Source: Taklimakanibacter albus | Lineage (GTDB): Bacteria; Pseudomonadota; Alphaproteobacteria; Rhizobiales; Aestuariivirgaceae | Direction: 5' to 3' | Length of the DNA stretch: 64,000 bases | Assembly (NCBI RefSeq): GCF_016595235.1 | Contig: NZ_JAENHL010000006.1 | Location: forward strand, 1-64,000 | Part shown: positions 41,290 through 50,860 of the stretch, piece after piece | How positions within the stretch are numbered: position 1 is the first letter of the stretch | Layout of the letters: each line of letters begins with the position of its first letter | Made by a program: the position numbers and the translations under genes | The notes under the pieces: model-generated | What the model was told of the DNA's origin: nothing | Databases searched by the model: none | The model's input: the letters and a program-made list of their open reading frames with translations, nothing else

Positions 41290-42842
41290 GCCCTGCCGCT
41301 CCATTTGTCGAGGAGCGTGATGATGGCCATGGTGAAGAGCGCCAGGACGAAGGCGGTGCCCGCTGCCGCGTCGATGCGGTAGCTGCCCATTTGCGCATAG
41401 ATGAGGGCGGGAAGCGTCATGAGATTCTGCGAGCCGAACAAGGTGATGGCGGTGAGATCGCCAAGGGAGAGCATGAAAGCCATGGCCGCCGCAAGCCCGA
41501 GCGGACGGCGCAGCACCGGCAGGTCGATGAGGGTGAGCCGCCTCAGGCCTTTGATGCCGAGACTGGCGCACAACCGGTCATGTTGCGCCATCGATTGCTG
41601 CATCGCCGGCGCCAGCGTGCCGAGCGCGAAGGGGAGCGCCATCAGCGCATTCATGGCGATGACCAGATAGGGCGCCGCCGACAGCGCCAGTCCGGCGCGG
41701 CTGGCGGTGATGAACCAGCCGGTCGCCATGACGGCGGGCGGCACGATGAGGGTGAGGAGGGCGGAGAGATTGAGCAGCGACCGCGCGGTCGGGCTCACTG
41801 CCTTGGCGCTCGCCCGCGCCAGAGGCCAAGCGAGAACGAGGCTCAGCGCCGCAGCCGGCAGCGCGACGGCGAGGCTCGTCAGAATGGCACGGATCACGGC
41901 CGGCCAGACGAAATCGGCGACGATCCCTGACGTGATGATCGCGGCGATCGGCGCGCCGACAAAGATCGCGGCAATGGCTATGATGAAAAAGAGAGCGAGC
42001 GTTCCGCCTCGCGAATGCGTCTCATAACGTTCGCTGATGCCCTTGAGGGCCGGCCAGTTCTGTGCCGCCTGCGCGTAATGGCCGGCAAGCAGCACGAAGA
42101 GGCCGCACAGAATGAGCTGCGCCAGCGACAGTATGGTGGCGCGCGCCGGATCGTAGTCGAAACGCAGCGCCTGATAGATGCCGACCTCGAGCGTGGTGGC
42201 GGAAGGGCCGCCGCCGAGCGTCAGCACGACGGCAAAGCTCGCCGCGCAAAGAAGAAAGATGAGGCTCGCCACGCCGGGGAGGCTCGCGCGCAACTGTGGC
42301 CATTCGATCAGGCGGAAGCGCGCTTGTTGTGTGAAGTCGAGCTGCGCCGCGAGCCGCCAGCTTTCAGGCGGAATGCTTTCCACTTGCTGCAGCAGGAGCC
42401 GTGTGGCGAGCGGCAGGTTGAAGAACACATGGGCGAGCAGAATGCCGCTCAAGCCGTAGATATTGATCGGGCTGCCGGTCAGCGTCGAAACCCACCCCGT
42501 TCGGCCATAAACGGCGACGATGCCGAGAATGACGACGATGGCGGGTAGCGCCAGCGGCAACGCGAAGAGGCGCAGCAGCAGGCGCCGACCGCGGAAGTCG
42601 ACGCGCGCCAGAGCCAGCGCCACCGGAATCGCGAAAGCAACCGACAAAAGCGTCGACAGGCCTGCCTGCAGCAGCGTGAACCACAGGATGCGCAGCACAT
42701 AAGGATCAGCGATATGGCCGGTGACCAGGCCTTCGCCGATGCCGATCGTGGCAACCGGCAGGAGCCCCACCGCGACCGCGACGAGAATGGCCGCGAGCGT
42801 GGGGCTCGCGGCCAGGAGTGCGCCTTTGGACGTGTCGATCAT
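41286..42842 (-). CDS. thiP: Thiamine ABC transporter permease ThiP
   Basis: A 518-residue membrane protein with about 12 transmembrane helices formed from two fused BPD-transporter permease domains. EAA-type loops are visible in each half ([40 protein letters not shown]). Double-length permeases of this form are typical of ThiP. Overlaps of 4 bp with thiB and thiQ show one translation unit. Confidence 0.93.
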   Translation of the reverse strand: MIDTSKGALLAASPTLAAILVAVAVGLLPVATIGIGEGLVTGHIADPYVLRILWFTLLQAGLSTLLSVAFAIPVALALARVDFRGRRLLLRLFALPLALPAIVVILGIVAVYGRTGWVSTLTGSPINIYGLSGILLAHVFFNLPLATRLLLQQVESIPPESWRLAAQLDFTQQARFRLIEWPQLRASLPGVASLIFLLCAASFAVVLTLGGGPSATTLEVGIYQALRFDYDPARATILSLAQLILCGLFVLLAGHYAQAAQNWPALKGISERYETHSRGGTLALFFIIAIAAIFVGAPIAAIITSGIVADFVWPAVIRAILTSLAVALPAAALSLVLAWPLARASAKAVSPTARSLLNLSALLTLIVPPAVMATGWFITASRAGLALSAAPYLVIAMNALMALPFALGTLAPAMQQSMAQHDRLCASLGIKGLRRLTLIDLPVLRRPLGLAAAMAFMLSLGDLTAITLFGSQNLMTLPALIYAQMGSYRIDAAAGTAFVLALFTMAIITLLDKWSGRA

Positions 42843-43840
42843 TTACTCATCGCATTGAGCCATTCGTCGATCCAGGCGCGGCGATGGTCGGCCACTTCCT
42901 CAGGCGTGTAGAGGAAGGTCTTGTCCGGCTTTACCATTTGATCGAACGTGGCGGGCAACGGATTGGTGGTCTTGCCCGTCGGGAACATCCAGTTGTTCTC
43001 CGGGATCGCGTCCTGGAAACCGGGGCTTTCCATGAAGGCGAGGAACTGCTCGGCGAGTTTCTTCTCGGGCGAGTTGGCGACGAGGCCCGCGACCTCGACC
43101 TGCAGATAATGGCCTTCCGAGAACTTCATCGCCTGATAGCGCTCCGTCTTCTCGGCGATGATATGATAGGCGGGCGATGTCGTATAGGAGAGCACCATCG
43201 GCGCCTCGCCTTTGGTGAAGAGGCCATAGGCCTCCGACCAGCCGGGCGTCGTGGTGAGGATACGCGGCTTGAGTTTGGTCCACGCCTCGGCCGCTTTGTC
43301 GCCATAGACGGACTTCACCCACAGCAGGAAGCCGAGGCCCGGCGTCGAGCTGCGCGGATCCTGCAGGATGATCTTCTGCTCAGGTGAGCCTTCGACGAGG
43401 TCCTTGAGGCTCTTATAGGCATCCGCCGGCTTGATCGTCTCGGTGTCGTAGATCACCGCGAAATGCGCATAGTCATAGGGGAGGAAAGTGTCGTCGGTCC
43501 AGGCGATGGGCAGCGTCAGCTTGGACGCATCCTGGCCATGCGGACCGAACAGGCCGGTCGCCTTGGCCTCTGCCGTGAGGTTGGTGTCGAGCCCCAGCAC
43601 CACATCGGCCTGGGTGCCCGAGCCTTCGAGCTTGAGGCGGTTGAGCATGGCGACGCCGTCGGTCACCGCCACGAAGTTGAGCGTGCAGCCGCAGTCCTTC
43701 TCGAAAGCCTGTTTCACCTTAGGACCGGGGCCCCATTCGGCGGTGAAGCTTTCATAAGTATAGACGGTCAGCGTTTCTGTCGCCTGCGCAGTGGTTGAAA
43801 TCGCGCAAAACGCCAGAAGGGTGAAGAGAAGTTTCTTCAT
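42839..43840 (-). CDS. thiB: Thiamine-binding periplasmic protein ThiB
   Basis: A 333-residue substrate-binding protein with a signal peptide ([20 protein letters not shown]) and thiamine-binding-protein landmarks: [60 protein letters not shown] and [20 protein letters not shown]. It is the first gene of the thiBPQ operon under a TPP riboswitch, 160 bp downstream of the aptamer. Confidence 0.94.
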   Translation of the reverse strand: MKKLLFTLLAFCAISTTAQATETLTVYTYESFTAEWGPGPKVKQAFEKDCGCTLNFVAVTDGVAMLNRLKLEGSGTQADVVLGLDTNLTAEAKATGLFGPHGQDASKLTLPIAWTDDTFLPYDYAHFAVIYDTETIKPADAYKSLKDLVEGSPEQKIILQDPRSSTPGLGFLLWVKSVYGDKAAEAWTKLKPRILTTTPGWSEAYGLFTKGEAPMVLSYTTSPAYHIIAEKTERYQAMKFSEGHYLQVEVAGLVANSPEKKLAEQFLAFMESPGFQDAIPENNWMFPTGKTTNPLPATFDQMVKPDKTFLYTPEEVADHRRAWIDEWLNAMSK

Positions 43841-43865
43841 TTTTTAGTTCCTCCATAGAGCCTTC

Positions 43866-43894
43866 CCCGTTCGGATTTCTTCAATCCGAACGGG
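43866..43894 (-). promoter_or_regulatory. 12-bp hairpin between riboswitch and thiB
   Basis: CCCGTTCGGATT and AATCCGAACGGG (43866-43877 and 43883-43894) form a perfect stem with a 5-base loop, 26 bp before the thiB ATG. It lies close to the ribosome-binding region, so it may be part of the switch's expression platform. Confidence 0.5.
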
Positions 43895-43918
43895 ACAAGA
43901 AGGCTCGTTAAGTTAAAT

Positions 43919-43972
43919 GCAGAGCGCTTCCTTATCGCCAAAGTCGAACAACTTTGGCGGGAAGCGCTCTGC
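43919..43972 (-). repeat. 22-bp-stem hairpin downstream of TPP riboswitch
   Basis: GCAGAGCGCTTCC (43919-43931) pairs with GGAAGCGCTCTGC (43960-43972), and CGCCAAAGT (43936-43944) pairs with ACTTTGGCG (43951-43959), leaving only a 4-base bulge. The GAGCGCTTCC...GGAAGCGCTC type of palindrome is common as a dispersed element in rhizobial genomes. Here it may also terminate transcription early when TPP is bound. Confidence 0.6.
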
Positions 43973-44003
43973 ACCGGGTGAAGGAGGAAGGGGCTCGTTG
44001 GAA

Positions 44004-44103
44004 CCCGCTCGCAATCCCTCCGCCGGTATGAGCCGGATCAGGTTCAGCGGGTTAGCCCGGATGGGCCTCTCAGCTCGAGAATGAGCACCCCGTTGAGAGC
44101 GGG
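44004..44103 (-). ncRNA. TPP (THI-box) riboswitch controlling thiBPQ
   Basis: On the minus strand: P1 strands CCCGCTC/GAGCGGG (44103-44097 and 44010-44004), GGGGTGC (44091-44085), GCTGAGA at about 44074-44068, ACCTGATCCGG around 44043-44033, and ATACCGGCGGAGGGA (44029-44015). These are the conserved blocks of the TPP aptamer in the right order. It lies upstream of thiBPQ, so thiamine pyrophosphate should repress transporter synthesis. It is back-to-back with the thiamine pyrophosphokinase gene. Confidence 0.95.
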
Positions 44104-44160
44104 ACGGACCATAGGCATTGAGGGGTGCGCTGGCAAGCTTCATCTGTTATGGCTTGGGGC

Positions 44161-44796
44161 ATGACCCGTTTCGTTGTGCTTCTCGGCGGGGACCTGACGG
44201 CAACGTCGCGTCTCGCGTCCCAGATACAGAAGGCGCGTATCATCGCCGCCGATGGCGGCATGGCGCATGCCGAACCGCTGGGCGTCGAGCCTGAATTGTG
44301 GGTCGGCGACTTTGATTCGACCTCGGAGGACCTCGCCGAGCGCCATAAGGACGTGACCCGTCACGCCTTTCCCGCCGAAAAAGACAAGACCGACGGCGAG
44401 ATCGCGGTGGACGAGGCGATCAAGCTCGGCGCCCGCGAGATCGTGCTGGTGGGGGGCCTTGGCGGCCAGACCGACCATGCCGCCTCGCATCTGGGGCTGA
44501 TCCTGAAGCTGGGGCGCCGGCGCGTTTATTCCTTCATCACCAGCGGCACCGAGGAGGCCTATCCGATCCTCAACGGCACCCATCATTTCGACCTGCCGCC
44601 CGGCAGCCGCTTCAGCGTCGTGCCCTTCACCGATCTCGCCGGGCTTGATCTCGAAGGGGTGAAATGGCCGCTCGTCAACCGCTCGGTGCCTTTGGGCTCC
44701 AGCCTAACCGTCTCGAATGTGGCGCTGGGGCCGGTCACCGTCCGGCTGAATCAGGGTTATGCCGTGGCGCTTGCTTATCCTGAGAGTGTTGCGTGA
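44161..44796 (+). CDS. thiN: Thiamine pyrophosphokinase
   Basis: A 211-residue enzyme converting thiamine to thiamine pyrophosphate with ATP. Family motifs are IIAADGGMAHAEPLGVEPEL, VGDFDSTSEDLAE, DKTDGEIAVDEAI and GGLGGQTDHAASHLGL. The start at 44161 gives the standard N-terminus (MTRFVVLLGGDLTA); upstream ATGs at 44125 and 44149 are in frame. It is divergent from thiBPQ, so uptake and activation of thiamine are encoded side by side. The stop overlaps the next GTG start. Confidence 0.92.
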   Translation: MTRFVVLLGGDLTATSRLASQIQKARIIAADGGMAHAEPLGVEPELWVGDFDSTSEDLAERHKDVTRHAFPAEKDKTDGEIAVDEAIKLGAREIVLVGGLGGQTDHAASHLGLILKLGRRRVYSFITSGTEEAYPILNGTHHFDLPPGSRFSVVPFTDLAGLDLEGVKWPLVNRSVPLGSSLTVSNVALGPVTVRLNQGYAVALAYPESVA

Positions 44797-46001
44797 CCAG
44801 ACTGAAACTCACCGAGATGGGCCGCCATGGCGAGGCCATGGGGGAGGTCGATGGCCGCCCGGTCTATGTGCCCTATGCGTTGCCGGGCGAGGTGGTCGAG
44901 GCCGACATCTCCGGCAGTCACGCGTTGTTGCGCGACATCGTCACGCCGAGCCCTGAGCGCATCGACCCCTTCTGTCCGCATTTCACCCGCTGCGGCGGCT
45001 GCCAGATCCAGCAGTGGCAGTCGGAGACCTATCGTTTGTGGAAGCGTGGCCTCGTCGCCACGGCCCTGAAGAACCAGGGCATCGCCGCCGAGGTCGAGCC
45101 GTTGATCGACGCGCAAGGCGAGGGGCGCCGGCGCGCCACCTTGCATGTGAAGCGGACGACGGAGGGCGTGATCGCCGGCTTCAACGCCGCCCGCAGCCAC
45201 GACATCCATCCCCTTGACCATTGTCCTATTCTCGTGCCGGCTCTGGCGCCGGCCTTCGAGATCGCCCGACGCATTGGCGCGCTGATCGGTGATTGCGACG
45301 TCGCCTTCACCGCCAGCGAGACGGGGCTCGATGTCGACGTCACGACGAAGCGGAAGCCGACACCAGCCTTGGCGGCTCTGGTCGAGACCGAAAGACTGGG
45401 CAGGTTGTCCGTCAATCGCGAGCCCCTGGTGACGCGCATCGCACCGGAGGTTTCGGCCGGCACGGCATCGGTACGTCTCCCGGCGGGCTCCTTCCTGCAG
45501 GCGACACGCGCCGGCGAAGCGACCCTGGCGATGCTCGTCATCGAAAATATCGGCAAGGCGAAATACGTCGCCGATCTCTTCTGCGGCGTCGGCGTCTTCG
45601 CGCTGCGCCTCGCCGGCAAGACGCGCGTCTTCGCCGCCGACAGCGACCGCGCGGCAATCGCCGCGCTGACCGAAGCCACCCGCAAGGCCTCCGGGCTGAA
45701 GCCGGTCGAGGCGAAAGCGCGCGACCTCTTCCGCGAGCCTTTGGTGGCGCGCGAGCTGAAAGATTTCGACGCGGTGGTCTTCGATCCGCCGCGCGTCGGC
45801 GCCGAGGCGCAGGCGCGCCAGCTGGCGAAATCGACGGTGAAGGCCGTCATCGCCGTCTCCTGCGATCCCGCGAGCTTCGCCCGCGACGCGCGCCTCCTGA
45901 TCGAAGGCGGCTATCGCCTGACGCGCGTGACGCCGGTCGACCAGTTCGCCTTCACGGCGCATGTGGAGGTGGTGGCTCTGTTTCAAAGAGCTGCAAAATG
46001 A
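44793..46001 (+). CDS. Class I SAM-dependent RNA methyltransferase (RumA/TrmA family)
   Basis: A 402-residue 5-methyluridine methyltransferase-like enzyme. It has a short N-terminal TRAM-like region (MTRLKLTEMGRHGEAMGEVD), iron-sulfur cysteines (DPFCPHFTRCGGCQIQQW, later DHCPIL), the SAM motif YVADLFCGVGVFALRLAGKT, DAVVFDPPRVGAE and the catalytic cysteine in VIAVSCDPASFARDARLL. The target is a uridine in rRNA (RlmD/RlmC-type) or tRNA. It starts with GTG overlapping the thiN stop (GTGA) and overlaps the next gene by ATGA. Confidence 0.9.
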   Translation: MTRLKLTEMGRHGEAMGEVDGRPVYVPYALPGEVVEADISGSHALLRDIVTPSPERIDPFCPHFTRCGGCQIQQWQSETYRLWKRGLVATALKNQGIAAEVEPLIDAQGEGRRRATLHVKRTTEGVIAGFNAARSHDIHPLDHCPILVPALAPAFEIARRIGALIGDCDVAFTASETGLDVDVTTKRKPTPALAALVETERLGRLSVNREPLVTRIAPEVSAGTASVRLPAGSFLQATRAGEATLAMLVIENIGKAKYVADLFCGVGVFALRLAGKTRVFAADSDRAAIAALTEATRKASGLKPVEAKARDLFREPLVARELKDFDAVVFDPPRVGAEAQARQLAKSTVKAVIAVSCDPASFARDARLLIEGGYRLTRVTPVDQFAFTAHVEVVALFQRAAK

Positions 46002-46495
46002 ATGATCGGATGGACCAGGCTCTCAAGGAGTGCTGGGCCAAATATCAAAGCTTTACCTCTTCCGGCACGCACTACTCGGCAATTGTCAGACTTGGCGAGA
46101 TCGAAAACCTGCTGCGCCACGGCAAAATTCTCCGTCCATTGGACAGGAAATGGCGCTCAATGCTCGATCAGGAGCTTATTTCCGAAGAAAGACTATCTCT
46201 TGCCGCCAAGGGTGCGAAGGCAGACGTCGCACGGCTGCGCCATGTGATGAGTGTCGATGACAAGTTTATCTACGAAGAAGCAATGCTGCTAATCACTTTG
46301 CGCGTGATGGTGCAGCTTGCCATGGAATTTTTCGAAAGCAGGAATTACGACTTGGCGGTCGATACCCAGGATGTGGATGAGAACCTTCGCCGGGTTGCCC
46401 GATTGGCCCAGAACTTCACCGCCTATGAAAGCGCACGACGAAAAGCCAGAAAGAACTGGGGCCTCCCTATCGTCTCGAAGTGGCTTGACGGGTGA
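45998..46495 (+). CDS. Unknown 165-residue helical protein
   Basis: Starts MNDRMDQALKECWAKYQSFT at an ATGA overlap with the methyltransferase gene, so it is probably co-translated. It is soluble, strongly helical and charged (EIENLLRHGKILRPLDRKWR; DEKFIYEEA-like DDKFIYEEAMLLITLRVMVQ). I do not recognise a domain. Base composition is less GC-rich than its neighbours, which may indicate acquisition or relaxed constraint. Confidence 0.7.
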   Translation: MNDRMDQALKECWAKYQSFTSSGTHYSAIVRLGEIENLLRHGKILRPLDRKWRSMLDQELISEERLSLAAKGAKADVARLRHVMSVDDKFIYEEAMLLITLRVMVQLAMEFFESRNYDLAVDTQDVDENLRRVARLAQNFTAYESARRKARKNWGLPIVSKWLDG

Positions 46496-46563
46496 CATCG
46501 GATTTGTGTCGGGGTTTTAGATAGGGCAAAGACCTTGGTCCGTGACCCCGTGGAGAGCTCTTA

Positions 46564-46911
46564 GTGAGATTGACGTTCGTTCTGACACTGCCCACGGTCT
46601 TGCTGATTGCAGGGTGTATGCCCATTGCTGCCGATGGCGTGCTTGAGGTGACGGGGGTCGTAACCGATGCTCAGGGCCGCCCGTTCGAGAAATGCAGCTT
46701 CGAACTGTTTCATTCCGCCGGTGGACGCAGCATTCTGCGCCGGGAGATCAACGGGGAGTTCGGTATTCACACGGTGGGGCCACCCCGTTCCCAAGATTAC
46801 ATCGTCGAGATATCCTGCCAGGACGCCCGGACGCGCTTTCGGAGTGCACCGGTCAGTATTGGCGGCGCGACTCCGACCAATCTGGGACGGATCAAACTCG
46901 AGAGAATGTGA
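46564..46911 (+). CDS. Small lipoprotein with carboxypeptidase-regulatory-like fold
   Basis: A 115-residue protein starting at GTG 46564 with a lipoprotein signal (LPTVLLIAGC; acylated Cys18). The mature part resembles a small beta-sandwich of the carboxypeptidase-regulatory-like type (LEVTGVVTDAQGRPFEKCSF). It is likely anchored in the periplasm. The function is unknown. Confidence 0.65.
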   Translation: MRLTFVLTLPTVLLIAGCMPIAADGVLEVTGVVTDAQGRPFEKCSFELFHSAGGRSILRREINGEFGIHTVGPPRSQDYIVEISCQDARTRFRSAPVSIGGATPTNLGRIKLERM

Positions 46912-46941
46912 ACTGGCATCGGCAAGCGAGTACAGTATTCC

Positions 46942-47415
46942 ATGCCTAAAAATGAACCTAAATCCGATGCGCTGAAATCCTTCGTCGCCAGCGAGGCGGC
47001 TACGTCGGATGCTCCGCCGACAGAAGCGGATCTGCGACTGCTCCTAGCGATGATCGACGATGAGGATCGCTCGAACCGGGATTGGGCCGCTTTCCTGCTG
47101 TCGATCAGCGTTCTGGATACACCGGAAGTGCGCGAAGCTCTTCTGCGAGCGGCTGCTGACGACGACCCCTATGTGAGCGGCGAGGCGATATCGGGGCTCG
47201 CCAAGCGGTCGCCGGAGTTGGCGCTGCCTCTTGTGCAGAGGGCACTGACTGCGGATTGGGCAAGCCTGCAGATCTTCGAGGCTGCCAGGCTACTCGCGCA
47301 TCCTTCGCTGGTCGATGATCTGCGCTGCTTCTTGGGACCATCAGAAAACCCTCATGTGGACGAGATCGCATCTGAAGCGCTCGAGGCATGTGAGACGGGT
47401 GTTTCCCCGAACTAG
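46942..47415 (+). CDS. HEAT-repeat-like protein
   Basis: A 157-residue acidic, helical protein with paired-helix repeats (EDRSNRDWAAFLLSISVLDT, DDDPYVSGEAISGLAKRSPE, LVDDLRCFLGPSENPHVDEI) that look like HEAT repeats. Such repeats bind proteins. It sits 30 bp after the lipoprotein gene. No clear partner is visible. Confidence 0.7.
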   Translation: MPKNEPKSDALKSFVASEAATSDAPPTEADLRLLLAMIDDEDRSNRDWAAFLLSISVLDTPEVREALLRAAADDDPYVSGEAISGLAKRSPELALPLVQRALTADWASLQIFEAARLLAHPSLVDDLRCFLGPSENPHVDEIASEALEACETGVSPN

Positions 47416-47442
47416 CTGCCACCTTCCACTGTGTTTTGCCCT

Positions 47443-48519
47443 TCATCCCGCCATCGGCCCCAGCGCGCCGCGCCGCCAATAAGCGGCAGCCAGCGTCTCG
47501 TCGCGTCCGAGCCCCAGCTTGCCGCGCCAGAATTCGCGTAGCGTCTTGGCCGCATCCGCTTCAGCGGCGAACCAGCTGAAGCATTTCATGCTTGCTGGGC
47601 GTTCCACCGCGCAGACGGCTTCGGCCAGGCGTCGGTGCTCGCCGGGAGCCGTTCCGTTGCGATGGATCCACTGCACCTCGAAGCCCGGCGGATGGGCGAT
47701 GCTTTGCTCTTCTTCTCTGCCGGCGACTTCGATGAAGGCGAAACCCTTCGTGTCGGCCGGCAGGCTTTCGAGGATGCGTCCGAGCGCCGGAAGCCCCGTT
47801 TCATCGGCCCCCAGCACGAGCCACTCCGCCTTGCGCACCGGCCGTCCGAGAGGACCCATGATCCCGACCATGTTGCCGGGCCGTGCCGACGCCGCCCAGC
47901 CCGAGCCGATGCTCTCATCGCCATGCATCACGAAGTCGATGTCCATGAGCCCCGCGGCGACATCGAGCCGGCGGATCGTGTAGACGCGGGCAGGGGCGCG
48001 GCGTTCCTCCGCCGGCCACACCGGCAGGCCGTTCGGACCGGCCTCGGGCCATAGAGGCTCCGGCACTTGTGCCGTCGGGAACAGCACCCGCACATGCATG
48101 CCTTCGAAGTCGGCGAAACGCACGAGATTGTCGCCCGATAACCTGATCCGTCGCATATGCGGCGTCAGATCGTGGATCTCGACGACGCGCATTTCGCGGA
48201 ACTGCGCGAGCTTCCTATCGCCGGCGAGATCGCCCTCCCACACGATCTGCGGGCGAGCCCGCTTCGCATGCAGCTCGATCGATGTCGCCAGGATATCCTT
48301 GAGCCGCGCCAGCCGGTCGGCATCGGCGGCGGCTAGCCGCACGGTGAGGAGATCGGGTGACAGGTCGAGCGTCGCCTGCCCGATAGGAAAGCGGAAGCCG
48401 ATCCCGCCGCCCTTGGTCGTCACGACCGCATCGAAGCTGAACAGCCGGTCGGTGATGCGGTCGATATAATCGTTGGGCGACGGCATCGCGATGCGGGCTT
48501 CGCAGGTGAGTTCATTCAT
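47443..48519 (-). CDS. Siderophore-interacting protein (FAD-binding ferric reductase)
   Basis: A 358-residue protein from the ATG at 48519, which has an AAGGAG ribosome site. It has an N-terminal DUF2218-like domain (residues 1-90, FSFDAVVTTKGGGIGFRFPI) and then a SIP/ViuB-type FAD-binding reductase domain (MRRIRLSGDNLVRFADF, RRAPARVYTIRRLD, DFVMHGDESIGSGWAASARP, LVLGADETGLPALGRILESL). Such enzymes reduce ferric chelates in the cytoplasm. It follows the TonB-dependent receptor gene, with its frame touching the receptor stop, so the two are one operon for iron or haem use. Confidence 0.9.
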   Translation of the reverse strand: MNELTCEARIAMPSPNDYIDRITDRLFSFDAVVTTKGGGIGFRFPIGQATLDLSPDLLTVRLAAADADRLARLKDILATSIELHAKRARPQIVWEGDLAGDRKLAQFREMRVVEIHDLTPHMRRIRLSGDNLVRFADFEGMHVRVLFPTAQVPEPLWPEAGPNGLPVWPAEERRAPARVYTIRRLDVAAGLMDIDFVMHGDESIGSGWAASARPGNMVGIMGPLGRPVRKAEWLVLGADETGLPALGRILESLPADTKGFAFIEVAGREEEQSIAHPPGFEVQWIHRNGTAPGEHRRLAEAVCAVERPASMKCFSWFAAEADAAKTLREFWRGKLGLGRDETLAAAYWRRGALGPMAG

Positions 48520-48533
48520 CAGGATAGACTCCT

Positions 48534-50687
48534 TCAACCGCCGAACCGCGTCGTCAAGCCGATCTTGAAGGTACGACCCTTGCCTTGCTCGACATCGGAT
48601 GTGAAGCTCCAGGCGCTCTGCGGATCGGTATAGGCGACGTCGAACAGGTTCTCGACCGCGAGATCGAGCTTCAGATTCTCCGAGACCGTCCAGTTGGCGA
48701 AGAGATTCACCAGTTCGTAGGCGTCGCTATATTGCGCCGGGCCGTCGACCTGGCCCGGATTCGTGCCGGACGAGCGCTGCGTGCGTTTGACTTCGCCCAC
48801 CGCCAGGAACTGTCCGCCGAAGACCAGTTGGTCCTCGAAGGCGCGGAAGCCGAGCGTCGCCGAGAATTTGTCGAGCGGCGCATTTTCCAGGGGCTGGCCG
48901 TCATATTTGGGGTTCTTCGTGTCGATCAGCTCGGCGTCGATGAGAGCGCCGGTCAGGTTGATGAAGCCCCAGCCGAGATCATAGATGAGCTCGGCCTCGA
49001 CGCCCTGCAGACGGGCCGTGCCGATATTGTCGGCCATGCGCGGCAGCACCGTGAGATCGGTTTCGATATAGTCATGAACCTTGGTGTAGAAGGCGGTGAA
49101 CTTGCCGCGCAGCAGGTCGTTCTCGGCGAAAAGCCCGTCATATTTAAGGTTGACGCCGCCTTCCCAGCTCTTGGCCACTTCCGGCTTCAGGTTGAAATTC
49201 GGCACATAGCTGTCGGCGCTGCCATGGGCGCCGGTGCCGCGGAACACATCCTGGAGGCCGGGTGCCCTGTAACCCTCCGAATAGCCGCCGAACAGTTGGA
49301 AGCCGGTGAAGGGTGTCACGCCGACCGTGAAGCGCGGCGATACCCTGTCGCCGTTGAGCGATTCCTCCTCGGGCGGCGTCGCCGGCGTGGCTTTGGTCTC
49401 GCCATCGAGCTCGTAGCCGTCATAGCGCACCGCCGCGATGAGCTCGAGCCAGGAGCCGTATTCGCCCATCCACTGCATGAAGGCGCCATAGGCCTGGGCC
49501 TCGCCGGCGCCGAAATGAGCAGCCGAGGATTCTCCTTCGAGGAAGTAGTAATCGCCGCCATAGGTCAGCGTATGGGCGAGACCGAGACCATCGAAGCGCG
49601 AGGAGTTGTGGCCCGAGGCGCCGGTGGTGCGCACATCGTAGAAGCGGAAATTGCCGGCCGCCGCCGCTGGCCAGACCTGCGTCTGCTCGGCCCTCGTCTT
49701 GTTGTGATAGGCGGTGAAGGAATAGTCGAGCAGCCGGTCATCGGGATCGGAATAGGTGTATTTCGCCGTATAGGTGTCGTTGACGGTGTCGGCGTCATAG
49801 CGGCTGAGGGTCGCCGAATTGGAGCCGCTCGAGCCCGAGACATAGTCATCGTAGCGCTGCAGGATGGCGCCGAGCTTGATCTCATGGCCGTCGGCCGGGC
49901 GGAAGGTCGCCTTGCCATAGCCGCTCGTCACTTCCTCGCCGGTCCAGCGCACCTCATCGCCATTGCCGTCGTCATACGCATCGCGGTCGCGCCAGTTCAC
50001 ATTGCCGATGATGTCGAACGCCTTGTGCGGCCGGATCGCCGCCGTGGTGCTGGTGGTCCAGCCCACGCCATTGGTCTCGTAGCCGACCTTCTCGCTGATC
50101 GCATATTGCTCGTCGGATTTGAGGAAATCGCCGGCATCCTTCGTCTCGAAGGCGACGAGGCCGCCGATGCCGCCCGAGCCATAGGCGTTGGAGACGGGGC
50201 CCCGGATGACGGTGACGGCCTTGAGCAGGTCCGGCTCGACATAGAAGGAGCCCGAGCCATGGCCGACGCGCCAGTAGTCCTGGCGCGCGCCATCGAGGGT
50301 CACGACGACGCGGCCATATTGCTGGAGGCCGCGGATATTAATGGCGGTCGCCGGATCATCCCCATTCATCGTGGCGCCGACGCCCGGCGTGGTGCGGAAT
50401 ATGTCGGCCGGCGTATTGGCCTGGATGCGCTCAAGATCCTTATTCCCGACATAACTCGTCGCCGACAGCGAATCGATCACCGGCGCATCGATGAGCGTCG
50501 CGGTGACGGTGATGAGATCGAGCTCGGTTTCGCGATTCGCCTTGGCCTCGGAAGGCTCCTGGTCTTCCTGCGCGGGTTTCACCTTGCGCTGCTCCTGCGC
50601 CGCCAGCGGCGAGGCGGTGAGGATGAGGAGCGAGGTGATGGCGGTTCCTGCCAGCAGCAGGGTCTTGATGGTCCGTGGCACGGCCAC
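48534..50687 (-). CDS. TonB-dependent haem/haemoglobin-type outer-membrane receptor
   Basis: A 717-residue outer-membrane receptor with a signal peptide (ends SPLAA), a plug domain (TPADIFRTTPGVGATMNGDD, INIRGLQQYGRVVVTLDGAR, VIRGPVSNAYGSGGIGGLVA) and a beta-barrel ending in phenylalanine-containing FKIGLTTRFGG. FRAP/NPNL-like receptor motifs are present as GYSEGYRAPGLQDVF and YVPNFNLKPEVAKSWEGG, typical of haem receptors of the HmuR/ShmR group. It is divergent from hmuT, supporting haem as ligand. Confidence 0.88.
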   Translation of the reverse strand: MAVPRTIKTLLLAGTAITSLLILTASPLAAQEQRKVKPAQEDQEPSEAKANRETELDLITVTATLIDAPVIDSLSATSYVGNKDLERIQANTPADIFRTTPGVGATMNGDDPATAINIRGLQQYGRVVVTLDGARQDYWRVGHGSGSFYVEPDLLKAVTVIRGPVSNAYGSGGIGGLVAFETKDAGDFLKSDEQYAISEKVGYETNGVGWTTSTTAAIRPHKAFDIIGNVNWRDRDAYDDGNGDEVRWTGEEVTSGYGKATFRPADGHEIKLGAILQRYDDYVSGSSGSNSATLSRYDADTVNDTYTAKYTYSDPDDRLLDYSFTAYHNKTRAEQTQVWPAAAAGNFRFYDVRTTGASGHNSSRFDGLGLAHTLTYGGDYYFLEGESSAAHFGAGEAQAYGAFMQWMGEYGSWLELIAAVRYDGYELDGETKATPATPPEEESLNGDRVSPRFTVGVTPFTGFQLFGGYSEGYRAPGLQDVFRGTGAHGSADSYVPNFNLKPEVAKSWEGGVNLKYDGLFAENDLLRGKFTAFYTKVHDYIETDLTVLPRMADNIGTARLQGVEAELIYDLGWGFINLTGALIDAELIDTKNPKYDGQPLENAPLDKFSATLGFRAFEDQLVFGGQFLAVGEVKRTQRSSGTNPGQVDGPAQYSDAYELVNLFANWTVSENLKLDLAVENLFDVAYTDPQSAWSFTSDVEQGKGRTFKIGLTTRFGG

Positions 50688-50818
50688 TTCTCCTTTTGAT
50701 GAGGATGAATGGCTGGCTGAAACCGATAGGGTCTGGCGGGCTCGTTTGACGCGTCCAAGCTTCCGTCGGCCTGCGCATCCCTTGCATATTAATTTCCGAC
50801 TAATATAGTCAAGTATTA

Positions 50819-50836
50819 TGTGATGATTGAATCACA
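50819..50836. promoter_or_regulatory. TGTGAT-N6-ATCACA palindrome before hmuT
   Basis: A perfect 6-bp-arm dyad (TGTGATgattgaATCACA) 24 bp before the TTG start of hmuT, in the divergent promoter with the haem receptor. Another AT-rich dyad, ATATTA...TAATAT, lies around 50787-50807. Either could bind an iron regulator; neither matches a consensus I can name with confidence. Confidence 0.4.
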
Positions 50837-50860
50837 TTCTCCGCATTTCTCTTCAGGGGC

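Noticed and set aside
48585-50699. A 704-codon open frame on the plus strand
   Set aside because: Antisense to the TonB-dependent receptor, whose signal peptide, plug and C-terminus are all clear.
50819-50836. CRP/FNR site before hmuT
   Set aside because: The TGTGA and TCACA halves are 8 bp apart rather than 6, so it does not fit CRP, and FNR half-sites (TTGAT) are not matched. Kept only as an unassigned palindrome.
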